A stretch of DNA of 6,961 bases from Coriobacteriaceae bacterium (GTDB lineage: Bacteria; Actinomycetota; Coriobacteriia; Coriobacteriales; Eggerthellaceae). Each line of letters begins with the position of its first letter. The stretch's first letter is position 1. Positions 1 to 5,525 of this stretch are shown one piece after another. Under the pieces are notes generated by a model, which did not search any database, was not told the DNA's origin, and was given only the letters and a program-made list of their open reading frames with translations. The stretch covers positions 1-6,961 of the forward strand of contig SUUF01000104.1 of NCBI GenBank assembly GCA_015062635.1, written 5' to 3'. Position numbers and translations under genes: made by a program.

Positions 1-79
1 GGGATGTTCCTGTTCAGAGTGAGGTATCTCGGGCCAGTGTGCCCGCATGTCCCAACGACAAGCCTGTAGGAGGGCAACC
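1..79. other. Upstream flank of the transaldolase gene
   Basis: Short non-coding lead-in to the first gene; I see no complete gene or convincing promoter here. The only small structure is GGGC-CAGTGT-GCCC at 31-44, a 4-bp stem. An in-frame ATG at 47 would add 11 residues to the transaldolase but has no ribosome binding site. The gene at 80 could be transcribed from a promoter in this stretch or from upstream of the window. Confidence 0.5.
68..74 (+). promoter_or_regulatory. Ribosome binding site deciding the transaldolase start
   Basis: AGGAGGG lies five bases before the ATG at 80, an almost perfect Shine-Dalgarno with good spacing. It supports the start at 80 over the in-frame ATG at 47. 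The family-typical N-terminus MKFFLDTA begins exactly at the ATG at 80. Confidence 0.85.
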
Positions 80-766
<687 letters not shown>

Positions 767-2677
767 ATGGCCGAAGAAGAGCTGAACACGACGATGCCCG
801 CCGCACCCGAGGCCGCCCCGGCCCCGGATGTTCCGGCGGAACCCGAGAAGAAGCGCCGCGGACGCCCGCGCAAGAACCCGCTGCCCGAGGCGGACGGTGC
901 CGCTCCCGCGCCCGCCGCCGACGCCGAGGTCGAGAAGCCGAAGCGCCGCGGACGCCCGCGCAAGGTGACGACCGAAGAGGCCCCGCAGGCCGAAGGTGCC
1001 GCCGCCGAGACCGCGCCCGCCGCCGAGGCCGAGAAGCCGAAGCGCCGCGGCCGTCCGCGCAAGGTGGACGTCGAGGCTGCAGCCGCCGCATCCGCCGCCG
1101 AGGCGCATGCCCCGGTGCAGGAAGCAGCGCCCGAGGCCGCTGCGGCCGGTGTGCCCGAGCCCGAGAAGAAGCGCCGCGGCCGTCCGCGCAAGGTGGTCTC
1201 CGATGCCGCCGACGCTCCCTCGAAGGAACGCGATGCCAAGTCCGCCGATTCCCGCCCCGACCAGCAGGGCGAGGGGCGCCAGGGCAAGCAGCAGGACGCG
1301 TACCAGGACAACAACCGCCGCCGCAACCGCCGTGACAAGTTCCAGCGCCAGCGCAACAACAACAACCGCAACCGCAACCAGGTGGTCGAGCCGAAGACGA
1401 ACAAGGACGAGCTCGCCGCCATGAAGGTGGCCGAGCTGCGCGAGAAGGCCGCCGAGCTCGATATGGACGTGAAGGGCATGCTGAAGGCCGACCTGGTCGA
1501 GGCGCTCTTCCAGGAGCTCGTGAAACGCGAGGGCTTCCGCGAGGTCGAGGGCATCCTCGACATCCTACCCGACGGGTATGGCTTCGTGCGCACGAAGGGG
1601 TACCTGCCCGGCGAGGGCGACGCCTACGTGAACCAGAGCATGATTCGCCGCAACCACCTGCGCAAGGGCGACTGGATCGCCGGCCAGATGCGCCCCGCCC
1701 GCGAGAACGAGAAGTTCGGTGCGGTGCAGCGCCTCGACACCGTGAACGGGAAATCGCCCGAGGAACTCGGCAACCGCGTGAAGTTCGCCGACCTCACGCC
1801 CGTCTTCCCCGACGAGCGTCTGACGATGGAACATGGCAAGAGCCAGCTCACCGCGCGCGTCATCGACCTCACGGCGCCCATCGGCAAGGGCCAGCGCGGC
1901 CTCATCGTCTCGCCGCCGAAGGCCGGCAAGACCACCGTGCTGAAGGACATCGCGGCGGCCATCTCGGCGAACAACCCCGAGGTGCACCTGATGTGCTTGC
2001 TCGTGGACGAACGTCCCGAGGAAGTCACCGACATGGAGCGCTCCATCAAGGGCGAGGTCATCGCGTCCACCTTCGACATGCCCTCCGAGAACCACATCGC
2101 CGTGGCCGAGCTCGTCATCGAGCGTGCGAAGCGCATGGTCGAGGACGGCCGCGACGTCGTGATCCTGCTCGACTCCATCACCCGCCTGGCGCGCGCTTAC
2201 AACCTCGCGCAGCCGGCATCGGGCCGCGTGCTTTCCGGCGGCGTCGATTCCACGGCGCTGTACCCGCCGAAGCGCTTCCTGGGAGCCGCCCGCAACATCG
2301 AGCACGGCGGCAGCCTCACGATCCTCGCTTCTGCGCTCATCGACACGGGCTCGAAGATGGACGAGGTCATCTTCGAGGAGTTCAAGGGCACCGGCAACAT
2401 GGAGCTCAAGCTCGACCGCAACCTGGCCGACCGCCGCATCTTCCCGGCCATCGACCCGGTCTCGAGCGGCACGCGCAAAGAGGAATTGCTGATGGACCCG
2501 CAGGAGGCCCCGCTCATCTGGGCGGTGCGCCGCATCCTCGCGAACCTCAACAACACCGAGCGCGCGATGAACATGCTCATCAAGAGCTTGCGCCAAACCG
2601 ATAACAACACCGAGTTCCTGCTGCGCACGGCCAAGAAGATGCAGGGCCGCGCCGCAAGCGACATCGTGGAATTCTAA
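767..2677 (+). CDS. rho: Transcription termination factor Rho with repeat-bearing N-terminal extension
   Basis: Hexameric RNA-dependent ATPase/translocase that ends transcription at Rho-dependent sites. The protein has 636 residues against 419 in E. coli; nearly all the extra length is N-terminal. Residues 1-210 are Ala/Pro/Glu-rich and probably disordered, with four RGRP cores (31-34, 61-64, 94-97, 137-140) and an Arg/Asn/Gln-rich tract at about 180-206. The Rho_N helical domain follows at about 213-250, then the cold-shock-like RNA-binding domain at about 257-325 (DGYGFVR). The ATPase has Walker A PPKAGKTT (383-390), DERPEEV (414-420) with catalytic E415, Walker B LLDSITR (467-473), Q-loop GGVDSTALYPPKR (491-503), R-loop DTGSKMDE (526-533) and arginine finger R570. 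From Walker A to R570 the numbering is E. coli plus 204 with no gap. The ATG directly follows the transaldolase stop. The only purine-rich stretch upstream (GGGAGAAAG, 744-752) is too far for a good ribosome binding site, so translation is probably coupled. Confidence 0.98.
   Translation: MAEEELNTTMPAAPEAAPAPDVPAEPEKKRRGRPRKNPLPEADGAAPAPAADAEVEKPKRRGRPRKVTTEEAPQAEGAAAETAPAAEAEKPKRRGRPRKVDVEAAAAASAAEAHAPVQEAAPEAAAAGVPEPEKKRRGRPRKVVSDAADAPSKERDAKSADSRPDQQGEGRQGKQQDAYQDNNRRRNRRDKFQRQRNNNNRNRNQVVEPKTNKDELAAMKVAELREKAAELDMDVKGMLKADLVEALFQELVKREGFREVEGILDILPDGYGFVRTKGYLPGEGDAYVNQSMIRRNHLRKGDWIAGQMRPARENEKFGAVQRLDTVNGKSPEELGNRVKFADLTPVFPDERLTMEHGKSQLTARVIDLTAPIGKGQRGLIVSPPKAGKTTVLKDIAAAISANNPEVHLMCLLVDERPEEVTDMERSIKGEVIASTFDMPSENHIAVAELVIERAKRMVEDGRDVVILLDSITRLARAYNLAQPASGRVLSGGVDSTALYPPKRFLGAARNIEHGGSLTILASALIDTGSKMDEVIFEEFKGTGNMELKLDRNLADRRIFPAIDPVSSGTRKEELLMDPQEAPLIWAVRRILANLNNTERAMNMLIKSLRQTDNNTEFLLRTAKKMQGRAASDIVEF
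845..1192 (+). repeat. Four in-frame RGRP (AT-hook-like) coding repeats inside rho
   Basis: Units lie at 845-874, 932-964, 1031-1063 and 1163-1192, encoding EKKRRGRPRK, EKPKRRGRPRK, EKPKRRGRPRK and EKKRRGRPRK. Spacers of 57, 66 and 99 bases encode low-complexity Ala/Pro/Glu sequence. At DNA level units 1 and 2 share the codons gga-cgc-ccg and units 3 and 4 share ggc-cgt-ccg. In amino acids, however, 1 matches 4 and 2 matches 3. The pattern suggests internal duplication followed by recombination or conversion. RGRP flanked by basic residues is the AT-hook core known to enter the DNA minor groove; in Rho it might equally contact RNA. Confidence 0.9.
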
Positions 2678-2703
2678 GGGTCATAGCCCTGAGCGTGACA
2701 TGC

Positions 2704-2737
2704 AAGCCTATCGCGGGGCTGTCTCCGTGATAGGCTT
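2704..2737 (+). terminator. Strong hairpin after rho, no T-tract (possible terminator or 3' end structure)
   Basis: AAGCCTATCGCGG (2704-2716) pairs with CCGTGATAGGCTT (2725-2737): 13 bp with a single G-T wobble and an 8-base loop. It starts 26 bases after the rho stop. No run of T follows (next bases CTGCACATC), so it is not a textbook intrinsic terminator. It could act as a U-less terminator, as a barrier protecting the 3' end of the tal-rho message, or as a regulatory structure for the next gene. A smaller stem, TCTGC (2737-2741) with GCAGA (2751-2755), overlaps its 3' edge. Confidence 0.5.
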
Positions 2738-2789
2738 CTGCACATCACGAGCAGAGCCGCATCGCCGGAGTTCGAAGCGAAGCGGAGGC

Positions 2790-2820
2790 GCGCACGGCAG
2801 CTACGGGCTCGCGCGTGCGC
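2790..2820 (+). promoter_or_regulatory. GC-rich hairpin in the leader of the MetRS-like gene
   Basis: GCGCACG (2790-2796) pairs with CGTGCGC (2814-2820), giving 7 bp. Within the loop, AGC (2799-2801) can pair with GCT (2807-2809). It ends 11 bases before the ribosome binding site region, so it could influence translation initiation or simply reflect base composition. I found no T-box signature and no convincing -35/-10 pair in 2678-2846, so the promoter for the downstream gene is not identified. Confidence 0.3.
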
Positions 2821-2831
2821 AGACCTGTCAT

Positions 2832-2838
2832 AGAGGAG
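2832..2838 (+). promoter_or_regulatory. Ribosome binding site deciding the MetRS-like start
   Basis: AGAGGAG lies eight bases upstream of the ATG at 2847. It favours this start over the in-frame ATG at 2700, which would add 49 low-complexity residues, has no ribosome binding site and would run through both hairpins. Confidence 0.8.
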
Positions 2839-2846
2839 TTTTGACT

Positions 2847-4934
2847 ATGGCTGACAAGACAGACAACAGGGGCGCCACGCCGGCCGCCTGGCCGGGCAGC
2901 GGGGTCGAATGGCCGGCCCGCGCCGTCGTGACCGCGGGCATGCCCTACGGCAACAAGGCGCTGCATTTCGGCCATGTGGGCGGCGTGTTCGTGCCGGCCG
3001 ACTGCTATGCGCGCTTCCTGCGCGACCGCATCGGCGCCGACAACGTGCGGTTCGTCTCGGGCACCGACTGCTTCGGCAGCCCCATCAACGAGGGCTATCG
3101 CAAGAAGGTCGAGTCCGAGGGCTTTTCCGGCACCATCGAAGACTACGTGCAGGCCAACCATGATGCCCAGGTGGCGACGCTCAACGCCTTCGAGATCGGC
3201 CTCGACATCTACGAGGGCAGCAACATCGGCGTGGCCGGCAAGGTGCACCATGAATTCACCCGCCGCGTCATCGAGCGGCTGTACGAGAACGGCTACTTCG
3301 AGAAGCGCGAGACCTTGCAGTTCTACGACCCCAAGGCGGGCACGTTCCTGAACGGCCGCCAGGTCGAGGGCCGCTGCCCCGTGCAGGGCTGCAAGGGCGA
3401 GAAGGCCTACGCCGACGAATGCGACTTGGGCCACCAGTTCGACCCGGCCGAGCTCATCGCGCCGAAATCGACGATAACGGGCGAGGTTCCCGAATTGCGC
3501 CCGGCGCCCAACTGGTATTTCACGTTGCCCGATTTCGCCGACGTCGTCGAGGAATACGTGCGCGAGTGCGAGCGCCAGGGTGCGCGTCCGCTCGTCGGGC
3601 AGACGATTTCCGAGTTCCTGGCGAAGCCCATCATCTTCGTGAACACGCGCGACGAGGCCGAGGAACGCTACCGCGAGGTGGCCGACACGCTGCCGCCGCA
3701 TGAGTTCCGCGCGCCCGAGAAGGGCAAGGCGAGCTTCGAGCTGGAATTCGCGAGCATCGACGAGCGCGATGTCGCCCGCGATGCGCTGATGGCGGCGGGC
3801 CTGCGCATCCGAACGGGCAAGACGCTCGTGCCGTTCCGCATCACCGGCAACATCGACTGGGGCATTTCGGTGCCCGAGCTCGACCCCGACATGGCCGGCC
3901 TCACCGTGTGGTGCTGGCCCGAGAGCCTGTGGGCGCCCATCAGCTTCACGCAGGCCGTTGCCGAGAAGCGCGGTTTGGGTCCCGACGACTGGAAGCGCTT
4001 CTGGACGCAGAAGGACGCCGTGGTGTACCAATTCATCGGGCAGGACAACCTGTATTTCTACGGCGTGGCGCAGCCGGCGCTGTGGGTGGGCCTGCAGGAG
4101 GGCAACCCGCGGCAGCTGCAGCCCGAGGAAGGGCACCTGCAGCAGGCGCATCTCATCGCGAACCATCATATCCTGTATGGCAAGTCGAAGGCATCGAGCT
4201 CGGGTGCGGTGAAGCCGCCGAGCGCCGACGAGCTGCTCGAGCATTACACGGCCGAACAGCTGCGCGCGCACTTCCTGGCGTTGGCCCTCGACCAGCGCGC
4301 CGTGGCCTTCAAGCCGAAGGTGTTCGACCCCGACCCCGAGGTGCGCGACAACCCGCGTATCTCAGACCCGGTGCTGAAGGAAGCGAGCCTGCTCACCAAG
4401 GTGTTCAACCGCCTGGCCCGCAGCTGCTTCTACGAGGCGAAGAACAAGTTCGACTGCTGCATGCCCCTGGGCACGCCCGCCGATGACGTTCGCCGCATGG
4501 CCTACAAGACGCTCGCGCGCTATGAGCGCACGATGGCGAAGGCCGAGCTGCATACCATCATGCAGATCATGGACGAATTCATCCGCTGGTCGAACAAGCG
4601 CTGGAGCGCCGGCATCAAGCGGGTCGAGACCGGCCTGGCCGAGGAGGGCGCCGATGTGGAGGCCCTCGAGGCCGAGCGTCGCCAGCTGCTGGTGGATTGC
4701 TTCTACCTGCTGCGCGTGTGCACGCTGCTGATGCATCCGGTGGCACCGGTCGGCTGCGAGATGATCTGCGAATACTTCCAGCTCGATCCGGCGCGGTTCT
4801 TCAGCTGGGATGCGAGCTTCTCGGGCCTCGACGAGCTGTGCCCCGCCGAATCGACGGCGGCCGGGATGCACCCGGTGAAGGAGCTGCTGCCGCGCGTGGA
4901 CTTCTTCCCCGCGCATCCGAGCCAGTTCAAGTAA
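2847..4934 (+). CDS. metG: Methionyl-tRNA synthetase-like class I aminoacyl-tRNA ligase, divergent active site
   Basis: Class I synthetase of the MetRS family (ATP-dependent charging of tRNA), cytoplasmic, 695 residues. Order: Rossmann start AVVTAGMPYGNKALHFGH (26-43) with the HIGH-type motif HFGH (40-43), GTDCFGSP (72-79) holding D74, and a zinc-knuckle region with C177, C182, C192 and perhaps H196. Then come LIAPKSTITG (203-212), an unusual insert at about 259-331, DWGISVP (337-343), VWCWPE (354-359), QFIGQDNLYFY (395-405), a KMSKS-like loop KASSS (448-452) and a helical anticodon-binding domain from about 505. There is no C-terminal tRNA-binding (Trbp111-like) domain. Against E. coli MetRS, hand alignment keeps D52, Y15 and W253 but changes A12 to G31, L13 to M32, R233 to G334 and H301 to Y405. 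The APIGY loop is rewritten and the fourth zinc Cys is lost. The fold assignment is firm; methionine specificity is not. It may be a second, specialised paralogue of an ordinary MetRS elsewhere in the genome. Confidence 0.85.
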   Translation: MADKTDNRGATPAAWPGSGVEWPARAVVTAGMPYGNKALHFGHVGGVFVPADCYARFLRDRIGADNVRFVSGTDCFGSPINEGYRKKVESEGFSGTIEDYVQANHDAQVATLNAFEIGLDIYEGSNIGVAGKVHHEFTRRVIERLYENGYFEKRETLQFYDPKAGTFLNGRQVEGRCPVQGCKGEKAYADECDLGHQFDPAELIAPKSTITGEVPELRPAPNWYFTLPDFADVVEEYVRECERQGARPLVGQTISEFLAKPIIFVNTRDEAEERYREVADTLPPHEFRAPEKGKASFELEFASIDERDVARDALMAAGLRIRTGKTLVPFRITGNIDWGISVPELDPDMAGLTVWCWPESLWAPISFTQAVAEKRGLGPDDWKRFWTQKDAVVYQFIGQDNLYFYGVAQPALWVGLQEGNPRQLQPEEGHLQQAHLIANHHILYGKSKASSSGAVKPPSADELLEHYTAEQLRAHFLALALDQRAVAFKPKVFDPDPEVRDNPRISDPVLKEASLLTKVFNRLARSCFYEAKNKFDCCMPLGTPADDVRRMAYKTLARYERTMAKAELHTIMQIMDEFIRWSNKRWSAGIKRVETGLAEEGADVEALEAERRQLLVDCFYLLRVCTLLMHPVAPVGCEMICEYFQLDPARFFSWDASFSGLDELCPAESTAAGMHPVKELLPRVDFFPAHPSQFK

Positions 4935-4957
4935 GAGGGAAACAGCCCATGAAATGG

Positions 4958-4994
4958 ACCGCCCGGGACGGCGCCGTGCCGTCCCGGGCGGTTT
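4958..4994. terminator. Perfect 15-bp stem-loop between convergent genes
   Basis: ACCGCCCGGGACGGC (4958-4972) pairs perfectly with GCCGTCCCGGGCGGT (4978-4992) around the 5-base loop GCCGT. On the + strand it is followed by only a short T run (4992-4994). It lies 23 bases after the synthetase stop and before the end of the opposing regulator gene. This placement fits a terminator serving the + strand and possibly both directions. The stem is very stable and the U-tract is poor, as is common in high-GC bacteria. Confidence 0.8.
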
Positions 4995-5001
4995 GCGTAC
5001 A

Positions 5002-5015
5002 GCGGGCATGCTCGC
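5002..5015. other. Short palindrome GCGGGCATGCTCGC
   Basis: A 14-base near-palindrome centred on GCATGC (5006-5011), with outer arms GCGG/TCGC completing the symmetry through one G-T pair. It sits between the strong terminator stem and the end of the minus-strand regulator. It may belong to the regulator's 3' end, or be chance in GC-rich sequence. Confidence 0.25.
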
Positions 5016-5039
5016 AAGCAGCTGGCCTCGCTGTCGGCC

Positions 5040-5297
5040 TCAGATATCGATGATGCGGTATTCGACGCTGTCGTCAATGCCCTCGGCCCGGTGGATGAGG
5101 GTGTAGAGGTCGGTGCCGAGGCCCTCGGCCACTTTCAGCAAGATGTCGACCGTGGGGTTGCCCGTGCCGTCCTCGATACGGCGCAACGTGACCCGGCTGA
5201 TGCCGATCATCAGGGCGAAGCGCTGCTTCGAGAGCTCGCATTCCTTGCGGCGCAACGCGATGGCCCGACCGAGTTGATATTTGAATTCCGCTTCCAT
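5040..5297 (-). CDS. XRE/Cro-CI-type helix-turn-helix regulator, small
   Basis: An 85-residue DNA-binding protein made almost wholly of one HTH_3 (XRE) domain. A first helix at about 6-20 (YQLGRAIALRRKECELS) is followed by helix 2 at about 24-31 (KQRFALMI), recognition helix SRVTLRRIEDG (34-44), PTVDILLKVAEGLG (48-61) and DLYTLI (63-68). The short acidic-hydrophobic tail SVEYRIIDI (77-85) has no known function to me. No partner toxin, peptidase or sensor domain is present. The start at 5297 is the first residue of the domain; upstream bases lack a clear Shine-Dalgarno, so translation may be weak. It converges with the MetRS-like gene and is divergent from ettA, sharing the 228-base promoter region. 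That position suggests autoregulation and possible control of ettA, which is inference. Its target is unknown. Confidence 0.88.
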   Translation of the reverse strand: MEAEFKYQLGRAIALRRKECELSKQRFALMIGISRVTLRRIEDGTGNPTVDILLKVAEGLGTDLYTLIHRAEGIDDSVEYRIIDI

Positions 5298-5331
5298 GTG
5301 TGCAAGTCTAAAGAGGGTGCGGGGAAGCGCT

Positions 5332-5356
5332 GGTTATTAGAATAGTCATTATTACC
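5332..5356. promoter_or_regulatory. Candidate operator: imperfect dyad overlapping the regulator promoter
   Basis: The 25-base stretch beginning GGTTATTA and ending TTATTACC is an imperfect inverted repeat with 6 of 8 outer positions symmetric. The hexamer TTATTA also recurs directly at 5334-5339 and 5349-5354, 15 bases apart. It covers the proposed -10 of the XRE gene. Size and placement fit an XRE dimer autoregulatory site, but AT-rich sequence makes such matches by chance, so this is only a candidate. Confidence 0.25.
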
Positions 5357-5367
5357 ATTTCGTATAA
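5339..5367 (-). promoter_or_regulatory. Candidate promoter of the XRE regulator
   Basis: Read on the minus strand, TTATAC (5367-5362) and TATTCT (5344-5339) are separated by 17 bases. Each matches four of six positions of the sigma70-type -35 and -10 consensus. Transcription would begin near 5332, giving a leader of about 35 bases before the ATG at 5297. The AT-rich content stands out from the GC-rich surroundings. Confidence 0.4.
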
Positions 5368-5388
5368 AAAACTGCCTGCCGGTATAAT
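5359..5388 (+). promoter_or_regulatory. Candidate ettA promoter with perfect -10
   Basis: TATAAT at 5383-5388 is a perfect -10 hexamer. The best -35 is weak (TTCGTA, 5359-5364, 18-base spacer), which suggests activator help or a low basal level. The start point would fall near 5395, leaving a leader of about 130 bases before ettA. The -35 region overlaps that of the opposing regulator promoter (5362-5367), so the two promoters may compete or be controlled together. Confidence 0.5.
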
Positions 5389-5399
5389 CATAGGAATCT

Positions 5400-5435
5400 A
5401 TGCAAAAAATGGCTATACGTAAAACAGATGGATAG
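5400..5435 (+). other. Possible 11-codon leader ORF before ettA
   Basis: ATG at 5400 opens a short frame encoding MQKMAIRKTDG, ending at TAG 5433-5435; a second in-frame ATG is at 5409. The start lies only about five bases after the predicted transcription start, so translation would be leaderless or nearly so. AGGA at 5392-5395 would serve as Shine-Dalgarno only if transcription starts earlier. Codons such as ATA, AAA and ACA are unlike the surrounding genes. It is too short to judge by coding statistics; its interest lies in its place upstream of alternative hairpins. Confidence 0.22.
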
Positions 5436-5456
5436 CGGGCGCGGTCGGTGGCGCAG

Positions 5457-5510
5457 CGGGCGTTTCATGGCACAATGCCCGAAACCGGCATTGTCGTTCA
5501 ATCGCTTGAA
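5457..5510 (+). promoter_or_regulatory. Alternative hairpins in the ettA leader (attenuator-like)
   Basis: Hairpin A: CGGGCGTT (5457-5464) with AATGCCCG (5474-5481), 8 bp including one G-T, loop of 9. Hairpin B: ACAATGCC (5472-5479) with GGCATTGT (5487-5494), 8 bp perfect, loop of 7. They share 5474-5479 and so cannot form together. Hairpin C: TTCAA (5497-5501) with TTGAA (5506-5510), loop TCGC, ends five bases before the AGGTGG ribosome binding site. No T-tract follows any of them, so control at translation rather than termination is more likely, if the structures matter at all. TGGCGC (5449-5454) could also pair with GCGCCA (5521-5526) over the start codon. Confidence 0.4.
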
Positions 5511-5525
5511 AGCACAGGTGGCGCC

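Noticed and set aside
47..79. Earlier transaldolase start at ATG 47
   Set aside because: No ribosome binding site before it, and it would place AGGAGGG inside the coding sequence; the family N-terminus begins at 80.
845..1192. Regularly spaced repeats suggesting a CRISPR array
   Set aside because: The repeats are in frame, encode RGRP motifs within rho, and spacers are low-complexity coding sequence of uneven length.
2700..2846. In-frame N-terminal extension of the MetRS-like protein starting at ATG 2700
   Set aside because: The 49 added residues are unlike any synthetase N-terminus, have no ribosome binding site and would cover both hairpins, whereas ATG 2847 has a good AGAGGAG.
2678..2846. 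T-box or other tRNA-sensing leader before the synthetase gene
   Set aside because: No T-box core sequence, no specifier-loop layout and no intrinsic terminator with T-tract could be found.
2745..4271. 508-codon open frame on the minus strand opposite the MetRS-like gene
   Set aside because: Antisense shadow of a well-supported gene, composition typical of reverse-frame GC-rich translation, no ribosome binding site or domain.
5040..5297. Toxin-antitoxin module built on the XRE protein
   Set aside because: No small toxin-like gene lies next to it on the same strand; its neighbours are a synthetase gene and ettA.
5457..5510. Intrinsic terminator in the ettA leader
   Set aside because: None of the stems is followed by a T-tract, so I describe them only as alternative leader structures.
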